Below, piece after piece: positions 19,007 to 28,023 of a stretch of 64,000 bases of DNA. The translations under genes and the position numbers were made by a program. The notes under the pieces were generated by a model, which searched no databases, was not told the origin of the DNA, and worked only from the letters and a program-made list of their open reading frames with translations. Every line of letters starts with the position of its first letter. The first letter of the stretch is position 1. Source of the stretch: Microcystis panniformis FACHB-1757 (lineage in GTDB: Bacteria > Cyanobacteriota > Cyanobacteriia > Cyanobacteriales > Microcystaceae); contig NZ_CP011339.1 in assembly GCF_001264245.1 (NCBI RefSeq), positions 3,782,001 to 3,846,000 on the forward strand, written 5' to 3'.

Positions 19007-19034
19007 AAAGGGAAGATTTTTTCTTCCCTTTTTT
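19007..19034 (+). terminator. Rho-independent terminator after the M23 gene
   Basis: AAAGGGAAG and CTTCCCTTT form a 9-bp stem around a T-rich loop, followed by TTTT, 10 nt after the stop codon. Confidence 0.85.
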
Positions 19035-19087
19035 GCTCTTGTGCAATTGGGTGATTATGTGTTATCATTGATAACTGTGTAAACAAC

Positions 19088-19161
19088 GGCTTAGTAGCTC
19101 AGTTGGTCAGAGCAGGGGACTCATAAGCCCAAGGTCGGCAGTTCAAATCTGCCCTGAGCCA
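19088..19161 (+). tRNA. tRNA-Met (CAU), elongator type
   Basis: A complete cloverleaf is visible. The acceptor arm is GGCTTAG with CTGAGCC and discriminator A; the D arm contains AGCTCAGTTGGTCAGAGC; the anticodon loop is CTCATAA; the T arm contains GGTTCAAATC-like GCAGTTCAAATCTGC. CCA is not encoded. The first acceptor pair is G-C, so it is not an initiator tRNA. A CAU tRNA for Ile (lysidine-modified) is the alternative; the overall sequence fits elongator Met better. Confidence 0.93.
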
Positions 19162-19456
19162 TCGGACAAGATCCAAGAAAACCAGCAAGATTATGGTCAG
19201 GTGATATCTCTTTCCCTTTTACTTGGGGACGCTCCCTTCGGGTTCTACCTGATAACTTTTTACTGATAACAGCAGCAAGGGAATTCCAAAATTTATTAGC
19301 CCAATTGTACTATAACTTTTGCCGATACAGTCACTACCATAATATTCTGGTAGGAGTACCTAGTGGTCAGTGAGTTTATCGAACTGCGTGCGCCCAAAAT
19401 GTCCTATAGATATTTCGACCAAATTGAGATGCAGCCACGGAAACGAAGCCAAGAGA

Positions 19457-19726
19457 ATGAAAAAACCGGAATTTGAATTTGATCCTAATAAAAGCCAAGC
19501 TAACAAAAATAAACATGGTCTAGATTTTGTTGAAGCTCAAGTATTATGGTTAGATTCCCAAAAAGTCGAAATTCCAGCCCGAACAGAAAATGAACCACGA
19601 TTTGTTGTTATTGGTATAATAGCAGGTAAGCATTGGTCAGCCGTAGTTACCTATCGTCAAACCAAAATCCGTATTATTTCAGTCCGACGCTCTAGACCTG
19701 AAGAGGTAGAAATTTATGAAAGCTGA
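19457..19726 (+). CDS. brnT: BrnT-family toxin
   Basis: An 89-residue protein beginning MKKPEFEFDPNKSQANKNKHGLDFVEA, the BrnT signature (FxxDxxKxxxNxxKHGxxFxEA). It continues with PRFVVIGIIAGKHWSAVVTYR and IRIISVRRSRPEEVEIYE. BrnT toxins are RelE-fold ribonucleases that inhibit translation. ATG at 19457 has GAGA upstream and agrees with the family length; the longer frame upstream does not. The gene overlaps the antitoxin gene by 11 nt, the usual toxin-first BrnTA order. Confidence 0.92.
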   Translation: MKKPEFEFDPNKSQANKNKHGLDFVEAQVLWLDSQKVEIPARTENEPRFVVIGIIAGKHWSAVVTYRQTKIRIISVRRSRPEEVEIYES

Positions 19727-19940
19727 AGATTTTGACCGCAAATTTGATGATGGAGAAAATATCATCGAATACTTGGATTTAACTAAAATTAAACGTTCTA
19801 ATTCCGAGGAACAAACAATTGCGTTTGAGTTTCCCTCATGGATGGTAGAGGCTCTTGAGCAAGAAAGTCAGCGTCGTGATTTACCGTTACAAGCTATTGT
19901 CAAAGACTGGATTGGGGAAAAATTGGCGTTGTCAAATTGA
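19716..19940 (+). CDS. brnA: BrnA-family antitoxin
   Basis: A 74-residue acidic-N-terminal protein: FDRKFDDGENIIEYLDL, then a ribbon-helix-helix-like C-terminal part (IAFEFPSWMVEALEQESQRRDLPLQAIVKDWIGEKL). BrnA proteins bind and inhibit BrnT and autoregulate the operon. The start overlaps the brnT 3' end, which implies coupled translation. Confidence 0.9.
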   Translation: MKAEDFDRKFDDGENIIEYLDLTKIKRSNSEEQTIAFEFPSWMVEALEQESQRRDLPLQAIVKDWIGEKLALSN

Positions 19941-19979
19941 AAGATGATCCGAATCAGCACCGGAACTCAAATTACTTTG

Positions 19980-21122
19980 ATATACTTTAGACGTTCATAA
20001 TCTGAGATTTATTAAACTTCTGAAATCGTAGAGTCAGCAAGGAATCCAGTTCTTTTTTATGTTTCAAATGGGCATCATTCAAACATTCATAAATGGCTGA
20101 AGAAAAGTCAGAAAAGTTTTCATAATATTTACCATATAAACATTTCTTTTTGACCAATTTCCACAGCCTTTCAATTAAATTTAGATTAGGTGAATAAGAC
20201 GGCAGATAGAGCAGTTCTATTGACAAAGAAAAAGCTAATTCTTCAACAATTTTACATTTTTGATAGCGGGCATTATCTAAGACTAGAGTGATGGGAATCA
20301 TTAGTCCTAAAGCAGCTATTTTTGACCGGAGTTCACAGACTTGAGTTGCCGTAATATAAGTGTCATATGTTACCAGAATAACTTCATGAGTTATTGCATT
20401 TAATGCTCCTAAAACATTGAAGCGTTTACGCCCGCTCGGTGACTTAACAAAAAGTCTCTCAAAACACCAAACAAAACCGAGAAATGCTCCCATGACGAAG
20501 TGAGCGGCATCAACAAAAAAAACAGCCCTTTTTCCTTCTTTTGCCTCATTTAGTCTGGGTTCTAGCTTTTTTTCTTTGTAGTCCTCTTGTTCATCTGGGT
20601 CAGCTTTAGAAGGAAGAGAACCTACTTTTAAACATTTCATTCCCATTGATTTTAAAAATTTTCTCACTTGGGTAGGACTTCGTTTTATTCCCGTCAATTC
20701 TTCTATCCTATATACAGCTTCATTTATTGTGGCTGGTGGATTTTTCTCGAAGTATTTTTTGAGGGTTTCTTTTTGAGACTCTAATTCACTTTTAGGGCGA
20801 TAGAAGTTGATTTCTTTTAATTTTTCTATTCCGCCCTCTTGATAATCTCGAAGATAGGTTAATAAGGTATTTGGCGAGATTCCTGCTAACTGACAAATTT
20901 TTTGGTGCGGTATCTTTTGGCTTTTTAACCAGAGAACTTCCATCTTCAGTTGAACCCGGGGATGGGGATGATGAAATCTTTCATAATACAGTGAGTTCTT
21001 TTCTTCTTCCGTGAATTCTAGGTTAATCATGTTTTTAATGAGTGCTTTGCTTCTAATTATGACTCTTAAACTATATTATTGTCCTTGAGTAAAAAATGCA
21101 AGTTGTAGCCGTGCAAAGTATA
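19980..21122 (-). mobile_element. IS630-family insertion sequence
   Basis: The outer ends are TATACTTTAGACG on the left and, inverted, TATACTTTGCACGG on the right; both abut TA, the IS630 target. Only about 8-12 bp of the ends match, so the limits are approximate. It sits inside the GGTTGGGTTGAAGC repeat region shared with 49241-49357. Confidence 0.65.
19987..21030 (-). CDS. IS630-family transposase
   Basis: A single intact 347-residue ORF. IS630 proteins made from one frame carry a helix-turn-helix (QKICQLAGISPNTLLTYLRDY), a winged-helix region (GIKRSPTQVRKFLKSMGM) and a DDE core: VFFVDAAHFV, TLVLDNARYQ and PSYSPNLNLIERLWKLVKK with the catalytic D, D and E. All three acidic residues are present, so the element may still be active. 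Confidence 0.93.
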   Translation of the reverse strand: MINLEFTEEEKNSLYYERFHHPHPRVQLKMEVLWLKSQKIPHQKICQLAGISPNTLLTYLRDYQEGGIEKLKEINFYRPKSELESQKETLKKYFEKNPPATINEAVYRIEELTGIKRSPTQVRKFLKSMGMKCLKVGSLPSKADPDEQEDYKEKKLEPRLNEAKEGKRAVFFVDAAHFVMGAFLGFVWCFERLFVKSPSGRKRFNVLGALNAITHEVILVTYDTYITATQVCELRSKIAALGLMIPITLVLDNARYQKCKIVEELAFSLSIELLYLPSYSPNLNLIERLWKLVKKKCLYGKYYENFSDFSSAIYECLNDAHLKHKKELDSLLTLRFQKFNKSQIMNV

Positions 21123-21234
21123 AGTAGGGAGGCACAATTATTTGTAGGATGGGTTAGCGGTAGCCTAACATGAGCGGGCGTTGGGTTTCATGCTTCAACC
21201 CAACCTACGTTCATCTTATATTTAATTCCACCCA
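21123..21234. repeat. Dispersed repeat with a GGTTGGGTTGAAGC palindrome
   Basis: This stretch (inverted) matches 49241-49357 almost base for base, including TGCCTCCCTACTTA, a GGGTTAGCGGTAGC arm and the hairpin GGTTGGGTT...AACCCAACC. A shorter piece of it is at 1318-1352. Here it is interrupted on one side by IS630 and on the other by the group II intron. Confidence 0.8.
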
Positions 21235-21761
21235 ATTAGGGGTCGAGAAGGTCGTCACCGACCTCCCCTCCCATTCAGAACCGTGCATGAGACTTTCACC
21301 TCACACGGCTCCTAGTTTGACTGTTCCCTTGTTAAGGATACAGCTTGACTTCCTTTGGTTAACCTTGTATTATCTAGTTTGACTTCTGATTTTGTCAAAC
21401 CAGATGGATTTAGGCTTCCATCGGTTGCCGATTTATCATCGTGACAGTGGCGGTGTAGTAATTGAAGGTTTTTATATTCATCCTTTCCGCCTAGGCTGAG
21501 AGGATGAATGTGGTCAACTTCAATTAAATCCGATGGGGTAAAATACTGCCCACATCGGCTACACTTGCCTTGTTGCTTCTTAAGTAGTTTGGCTACTCTT
21601 GTCGGTGTGTCGATTGCTTGTCCTCGTCTGGTCGCCCAGTAAGTCCAATTTCCGTCGAATGGTGATGCGTCGGGGCGTACTAGGGTATGTCTGACAATTG
21701 GTGTCCAATTATGTTTCCATAGATAGAGACCGTCTTTGGTTTGAAATAGCCAAGATTCTTG

Positions 21762-21943
21762 GGGAGCATCTCATTTACGCAATGAGTAATTATACTTAGC
21801 CTAAAAGCCACTCTTAATCGTGTCTTGGAACGAAATAGAGGCTTTTAAAGACTGCGTACATGGAGAATTAAAACAAGAATTACCCTCGAAAAGCCTATTT
21901 TTCCACTAAGTATTTATGCTCATTGCAAAGGTGAGATGCTCCC
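21762..21943. mobile_element. 182-bp MITE (ends GGGAGCATCTC), second copy
   Basis: It is an inverted copy of 9065-9246 and has exactly the same length. AGATTCTTG lies on both sides (21753-21761 and 21944-21952) and occurs once in the uninterrupted intron copy 1, which proves a 9-bp duplication. Confidence 0.95.
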
Positions 21944-22528
21944 AGATTCTTGTCTTTCTTTCCCATTGCTAAGTTTAACTGTACCCGGTTTAAAGTAGTT
22001 TCTCAGCTTTTCGTAGTCCGCTTTACCGCATCTTGATTCTGTCCATGCCCTTAACATTGACCAGATTGTGTAGTCTAGTTTATTGAAGGTATCTGTGGAT
22101 ACTACTCCTGAGTAGTAGTTAGCCCAACCTCTAATAATTGGGTTTAAGTGACTAATCAAGGCTGATTGAGGTGCTGTTTTGTGTTTTTTGATTACACCTT
22201 TTATCGCTTCTGTGTGGGCTTTAACTGCTTTTTGGCTAGGTTTAATGTGGGTTAGGAATGTTTTAGGTATTCCTTTCGTTATTTTCCCAGATTTGTATTT
22301 TCCGGCTGGGTATTGTCTGATATTGAATCCTAGAAAGTCAAAACCGGGTTCTTCCGTTTTCCCATTATATTCAATGGGTTTGAGTGTGTGACACACTCTG
22401 GTTTTTTCTGGTTTGAGTTCTAATCCTATCGGCTTTAACCATTCAGAAATAGCAGTTTTGCACTGTTCAATGATTTTGAGTGATGGTGAAATCACTACAA
22501 AATCATCGGCATATCTTATTAAAACAGC

Positions 22529-22660
22529 GGCTCTTCTCGACTTTGTGTGATAATTTTTGCTTATGGAATCGTGAAATGTTTACTGGGAAAGACTTTTAGG
22601 ACTATTTTGCGGATATTCTATCAGTATAGACCTAGTTTCCACACAGAAACCAGAAGAGCC
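22529..22660. mobile_element. 132-bp MITE (ends GGCTCTTCT), 7-bp target duplication
   Basis: The ends GGCTCTTCT and AGAAGAGCC are inverted. AAACAGC flanks it at 22522-22528 and 22661-22667 and is single in intron copy 1. A second 132-bp copy is at 58696-58827. No ORF. Confidence 0.93.
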
Positions 22661-23244
22661 AAACAGCTTGATTTATATTATTCTTTTTGGGGAATAGTGT
22701 TTCAATTAATCTTGCCATTCCCTCCAGTGCGATGTTGGCAAGTAGTGGACTTATTACCCCTCCTTGAGGTGTCCCTGTTTCTGTTTCTTCAAATACGCCG
22801 TTGTCCAATACTCCTGCTTTAAGCCATTGTTTAATATCTCTTTTCAAGGAACTTGGACAATGAATTTTGGACAGTAAAAGGTCGTGATTAATTCGGTCAA
22901 AACATTTGGCAATATCAGCATCTAATACAAAGTAATTACCTTTATTGATGGTTGAGAATATCCTTGATATTGCGTCCTGGGCAGACTTTCCGGGTCGAAA
23001 ACCGTAGCTGGTTCCTTCCATTTTTGACTCCCATTCTGGTTCGAGTGCCGATTTAATTAACGCTTGTCTAGCTCTGTCTTTGATGGTTGGTATTCCTAGT
23101 GGACGTTTTTCATCCCTGCCGGGTTTAGGAATCCATACCCTTCTTAACGGTTTTGCTTTAAGTGTTCCTTTGATTTCTTCGGTTAGATTTAGCCTTTGTT
23201 CTGGGGATACTGCTATCATTCCATCGACTCCTGCTGTTTTCTTT

Positions 23245-24567
23245 CTGACTGACGGACACATTTTTCAATACAAAGACAAGTACTGTTATGTGAAAGCCTC
23301 AAACTCCTGAATAAAAGAAAAGGTAATTTTGCCATAATAATCCTGACGAGCTTTGCGAGAAGCAAAACAGGGAAAAGGGTCAACAGAAAATAAGTGGTCA
23401 AGTCGCAAGAAGGGACGCGCCTTATGAACAACTCCCGCCAGCCAACGTCAACCAATTTTCAAATAACTCAAACCACGCCGAAAATGAGCATCAACCTGAC
23501 GGCGAGAGCCAGATTGTTGAACCGCCATGCCAGTTAAAGTAGCAAAGAGAATAGAAATGGCAACAATGAGATAGAGACGTTCTAAACAAGCAGCAGAGCG
23601 AACACGAGAATGTTCCCAGTCAAAAACGCCCGATTTACTGCCCTTGAAAGAGATGTTCAATGGGAAAACGAAGACCATACTGCCAGAAGGTGTCAAGGGT
23701 AGGAGGTTCATCGCTCAGAATTGCCCAATTATCCTTAACCCCTGGAACAGAGGCTAAAGCAAGATGAGCAGTGATTCTAGCCTCCTGCCAGACTTGAACG
23801 TTGCGATCAAAGCAGGCTTGCCGTTTGGGAGGATAGAGTTCTCTGACCTCATAGCCAAAACCCCGACGGCGAACACCGTAAATGAGGGTATCGCAAGGTA
23901 AGCGAAGACACCAATGCCAAGTATTTTTCCTGAGCCATTGAATTAATTGCTGATTGGCAAAGCCTCGGTCGGCTAACAGCATGACATTCTCAAAGCCCTG
24001 AAGATAGCCTTTGGCTCTGTCCAACAAGGGTTCGTATTTCTCAAAAGCTAGGCTGGCACTACCATGTTCTAATCCCATCCACATCAAGGGGACGGCTCTC
24101 CCCCCGCAGACCACCGCTAGATAGACAAAGCAGTATTGATTCCACAACAGAGTGGTATCTATTGCTAGATACAGTCTTTCCCCCTTCTCCTTCCAAGTCT
24201 CGATGGCTTTCAATATTAAGGGGATGTATATCTTTTCCACCGCTACTCTTCCATTCTGGCAAAAGCGATTCCACCGTCTCTGATAACTATTGGCTTGTTC
24301 GGCTCTGCTTTGTACAAAGGGTTCCCATCTGGCTTGATTGAGACTTTGACTACTGAGTAGGGCTGTCACCATCCAACTGAGGACGGTTAAATGTCTTTTA
24401 TCCACAAATCGGCTTCCTTGTTCTAGATAGGAATAAACTTGGGAGAAGATTCTGTTCTCGGTTTTCATCTTGTAGGGATTCTTGCTTTTTCCCTATCTAC
24501 CCAGATATTTTTCTTTTTGGCAACCCTTGTCTTGTCAGGTTTTGACCCACTTGTGTCCGTCAGTCAG
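23245..24567 (-). mobile_element. IS4-like insertion sequence with 16-bp perfect terminal repeats
   Basis: The ends are CTGACTGACGGACACA and its exact inverse. GTTTTCTTT is duplicated at 23236-23244 and 24568-24576, in the middle of the intron reverse transcriptase gene. The element is 1323 bp long and encodes one transposase. Confidence 0.92.
23448..24468 (-). pseudogene. IS4-like DDE transposase, frameshifted
   Basis: The main frame begins MKTENRIFSQVYSYLEQGS. It contains LYLAIDTTLLWNQYC (first D), NVMLLADRGFANQQLIQWL (second D) and FPIEHLF. At 23647-23649 one extra T (minus strand) throws it out of frame; the other frame then continues KGSKSGVFDWEHS and ERLYLIVAISILFATLTG, the segment with the catalytic E. 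A one-base change in a short homopolymer is the only defect seen. Confidence 0.85.
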
Positions 24568-25514
24568 GTTTTCTTTCCTTGATTGTCTTGGGTTACTTTG
24601 CGTACTGCTAATAGACGAGCGTAGTATGATTTCACTAATAGACGTTGCAACTTTCTAACCTTTGCACCCTGTCCCGATTTAGCCGCTTGGTATATCCTCT
24701 TTTGGAGCTTGAAAACGTATCTTTGGACTTTCGCCCAATTGATAGCTTTCCATACATTCGTAGTCTTAGTGGTTTTCGGTTTCCCGAACCCTTTACTTTC
24801 TCTCGCTTTCGTCATATAGACTCCTACTAGACTCTATCCTTACAATCAAACCGTAACCTGTTAGCATATTCTGACTGTTACCGTCAGGCGTTGGCTTTTG
24901 GTTACATCTCACACCCTTGAAGGCTTGCGCTTACACTTATCACTACTGGGTATTTCGACCAATACTCAGAGCCTAAAAGGGCTTATCACGTTCCGTTTAT
25001 ATGGGCATTCCATCTTTAGATTCGTCCTCTCCATCGGGGTACTTTTAAAGGTCTGTGTGAGTGAGAGTAAGATTTCCTCACTATTCCCCTTATTCTTTTG
25101 AACGCAGTGTGTCAACCTATTTCACTGCTTATTAATTACGATGGTTCAGGTCAGACATTCGGCTCACGCCTAATCATGGATGGTTGGCAGTGGTCTCGAT
25201 TCTGGTGTTAGGTAACACCTCGGAGCCTTCCGTTCCCCGCTTCAGTCCCAGAATTGTGATTTCTGAATCTGGGGGTGGCTATCGCCGTTACTCTCACCTT
25301 GTAAAGATTTATTACAAGTGTATTGACCTTGAGTTCCCTTGCCTAGTTTGGTATCGGATGATACTAAACGTCGGGACATATAAACAGTTATAAGGTTGGT
25401 CTGTGTTGACCTCTTAGATTCAGTCGGGGGACTGAAGACCTTACTAGGCGGTTATTTCAGGCATTTCAGCCCTATTTCATGCCTAAACGTTTCGCACCTT
25501 AGATTTTAGTATAA

Positions 25515-27470
25515 CTGGACTTCCCCGTTGACAAAAAGCCATAACCTGTGCTGTAGAAGGGATTAAGAAAATTTCCGCTGCCCCGTTACTGGGTACAAAT
25601 CAGGGAAACTCCCAATAAATCTAACGCTTTTTGTTGCAGTTGGGTCGGTCGAGTTATCTTAGAAAAACGATAACTTCCCTCCCTAATCGTACATTCCACT
25701 GTATTCAAGCAAATTGTCCCCAGGTCTTCCAACAAAGTCCGAAAGCTATGCACAGGAAAATTCTCTTGATTCCGTTTTTTTCTCTCTTTAGATTGCACCG
25801 ATTCACTGCGACTCGCCTTAATCACATTCAGAGAACCATCATCAATTTCTTCATCCTCAAATAACAAAGGAGCCAAGGACTGTTTTAAATGCCATTCCAC
25901 ATAATAAGCCAACATACATAAAAAGATATGGGCTTTAACTCTATCACCCTTATAATGATAGATAGGACGTACCTTTAAATCAATTGACTTATAACAGCGA
26001 AATGCCTCCTCCACTTGAGATAAACTTTTATAAGCTTTAACCGTCGTCGCTGCATCCATCAAGGTTGACTCCAGAGAAGTTCTTAACACATACACACCAT
26101 CCAAGGCCGTTTCTTGAGCGATTAATTCCAGCTTACGCTGATAAGAAAAGCCTTCCTCTGTTATCTCTAGGTTATAGTATTTATTGACCTTAAACTGATT
26201 AAGAACCTTGCCCACTCTCAAAGCTATCTTATCTTGACCCTTTAAAGCTCTTTTCTCCCTTTGAGTCGCTTGAACAATCAAATCTAGTTCCTTCTCTACC
26301 GCTTCTAATAATGCCTCTCTTTGTAGTTGATTTTTCTGGGCAATGAAGGGATTACGACAAGCAATTAATCTTTCATCGGGATAATCTTCGCTCTCAAATT
26401 CCACCAAGTTTACCTGCTCAAATAATCCTAATTGAATCACTTCTACCTCAGCCAGTTTCCGAATTTGAGGCTTAGTTAAACCAGTAATATAGTCTAATCC
26501 TTCTATGGGTTTTACTAATTCCTTGATTTTCGAGTTAGTTAAAATTCCTCTATCACTTACCCAGACCACATTCTCAATCCCCCAACCCTTTCTGACTTTC
26601 TCAATTTGTCCGCTTAAAGTAGCACCGTCTGAGGTGTTTCCTTCAAATACTTCTACCGCTATCGGACAACCCTTAGCTGAACACAACAAACCAAAAACTA
26701 TCTGAGTTTTCCCTTTCTTTTTATCTCGATTATCACCATATTTTCCCAGTTCACAACCATCTCCTTCTAGGTAAGTAGAAGTGACATCATACAAGACTAA
26801 TGTTCCTGATTCCAAGTGTTTAAGTGCTAGGTGCTTCTCAATTTTCTCTTGTTTTTCTAATAACCAATCTAAGGCGTTATATAATTCGTCTTCATCGGCT
26901 TTCTCTAAGTCTAACAATTGTCCTAAACTCTGACTGCAAGTTTCGCTATTAAACCCTCTCGCTGTGGCTAATTTCGATTTAGGATTGATGATTCTTGCCA
27001 CAATCATCGCCACCACTAAGTTTCTGATTCGTGAGGATTTTTCACTGATTATTTTATCTAAACCTAATTTTTTAATCGTCTCTAAAATAGCCATCACATG
27101 ACCATGAGGAAGACTTCTAATCACTTCAAAATGATTGGGAATGCCTTCAGTCATGGACAGTGTTGCCCCTTTAAGAGCCAGTTTTATATTGTCGATAATA
27201 TCATCGGGTAATTTTGAGAGATTGGCCAGGGTTCTTTTTTTGACTTGATCTCCTTCTCGGTAGGACTCCCGAAGAAGAACGGCGGGGGGAGAATTACGGT
27301 TAGGAACTTTTTCTATATACATGGCTATCATTTTAGCAAATGGAGAGAATTCTTGTTCATTAAGAAATGTTACAAATTACATGGGTACATTAAGAAAAGT
27401 TAAGGGGGTGCATCCATTGATGGATAAGGGTTTTCGGCTATTATGGTATATATGTATGGGGGAAGTTCAG
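25515..27470 (-). mobile_element. IS1634-family insertion sequence
   Basis: CTGGACTTCCCC at 25515 and its inverted relative CTGAACTTCCCC ending at 27470 are plausible terminal repeats around an intact transposase. No clear target duplication was found. The left end lies only 17 bp from the 5' end of group II intron copy 2. Confidence 0.6.
25586..27322 (-). CDS. IS1634-family transposase
   Basis: An intact ORF of 578-581 residues starting MYIEKVPNRNSPPAVLLRES. IS1634 transposases are long DDE enzymes. Seen are LVLYDVTSTYLEGDG (first D), IENVVWVSDRGILT (second D) and SLSQVEEAFRCYKSIDLKVRPIYH with RVKAHIFLCMLAYYVEWHL, the E-containing IS1634 C-terminal block. The frame is complete, so activity is possible. 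ATG at 27322 or 27331 could serve as start. Confidence 0.93.
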   Translation of the reverse strand: MYIEKVPNRNSPPAVLLRESYREGDQVKKRTLANLSKLPDDIIDNIKLALKGATLSMTEGIPNHFEVIRSLPHGHVMAILETIKKLGLDKIISEKSSRIRNLVVAMIVARIINPKSKLATARGFNSETCSQSLGQLLDLEKADEDELYNALDWLLEKQEKIEKHLALKHLESGTLVLYDVTSTYLEGDGCELGKYGDNRDKKKGKTQIVFGLLCSAKGCPIAVEVFEGNTSDGATLSGQIEKVRKGWGIENVVWVSDRGILTNSKIKELVKPIEGLDYITGLTKPQIRKLAEVEVIQLGLFEQVNLVEFESEDYPDERLIACRNPFIAQKNQLQREALLEAVEKELDLIVQATQREKRALKGQDKIALRVGKVLNQFKVNKYYNLEITEEGFSYQRKLELIAQETALDGVYVLRTSLESTLMDAATTVKAYKSLSQVEEAFRCYKSIDLKVRPIYHYKGDRVKAHIFLCMLAYYVEWHLKQSLAPLLFEDEEIDDGSLNVIKASRSESVQSKERKKRNQENFPVHSFRTLLEDLGTICLNTVECTIREGSYRFSKITRPTQLQQKALDLLGVSLICTQ

Positions 27471-27972
27471 ATATTAGGACAGGCAAAAGGCAAAAGGGTG
27501 AATAAATAATCAGTTTTTAATAACCAGATTTAGTAGTAGTAGGGTGCGCCATTTGATAGCGTAACGCACCAAATAAATTAATGATAGATAGATAGGTGCG
27601 TTACGACGGATTGTTAGATTCAAGTTTAAGCAAAGATTGTCGCCGTCTAACGCACCCTACATTCTACTTTTTTAAAATCAAAAAGTGGCAGCCTTTGGAG
27701 GGATCGGGGGGGAGAATTAGGCACTTTTTCCCTGAAACTTAGGTAATTGACCACTTGAAAATGGGTAAAACCCCACACCCCCCTACCCTCACGAAAAACT
27801 TTTTGCCGCAAACCCTAAATAGGTTAGGTAAGTGACTTTCAGTTAATGATGCTAAAAATGAACAATAATCTAAAATCAAGCCGATAATGACTAAATGCAA
27901 CCGACGGAAGCCCAACTTAGAAAACTCTATCACCTAATTTCAATAAAGTCCGAAAACTATGGACGGGTAGGT
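27471..27972. repeat. Spacer with GTAGGGTGCG repeat and a MITE fragment
   Basis: 27533-27661 contains GTAGGGTGCGCC and an inverted AACGCACCCTAC, related to the repeats at 160-288. 27665-27815 is a GGGTTTGC-family MITE in reverse orientation, truncated on its left side; its right end CGCAAACCC is followed by TAAATA. No gene is supported. Confidence 0.7.
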
Positions 27973-28017
27973 TCTCTATGGGAGGGGAGGTCGGCGACGA
28001 CCTTCTCGACCCCTAAC
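27973..28017 (+). mobile_element. Group II intron 3' end fragment
   Basis: GGGAGGGGAGGTCGGCGACG and the following CTTCTCGACCCCTAAC match the domain VI region and 3' terminus of the other two introns. Everything upstream, including domain V, is gone. It lies 7 bp beyond the SulP stop codon. Confidence 0.8.
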
Positions 28018-28023
28018 TATCAG

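Larger units (their letters stand above)
21312..24815 (-). pseudogene. ltrA: Group II intron reverse transcriptase/maturase, interrupted three times
   Basis: The sequence is nearly identical to the intact copy at 14744-16552. An IS4-like element (23245-24567) splits the codons of GKKTAGVDG, a 132-bp MITE (22529-22660) splits NINQA from LIRYADDFVV, and a 182-bp MITE (21762-21943) splits the maturase region at RQESW. Apart from these insertions the frame, including YADD and the HNH segment, appears intact. The C-terminal tail after the HNH domain differs from copy 1. Confidence 0.9.
21235..25497 (-). mobile_element. Group II intron copy 2, with both ends but three nested insertions
   Basis: Read on the minus strand it runs from GTGCGAA (5' end, 25497) to CCCCTAAT (3' end, 21235), with the same domain V as copy 1. 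Subtracting the nested elements (182, 132 and 1323 bp with their target duplications) leaves about 2.6 kb, a normal size. The reverse transcriptase gene is broken at three places, so this copy cannot make its own maturase. Confidence 0.85.
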
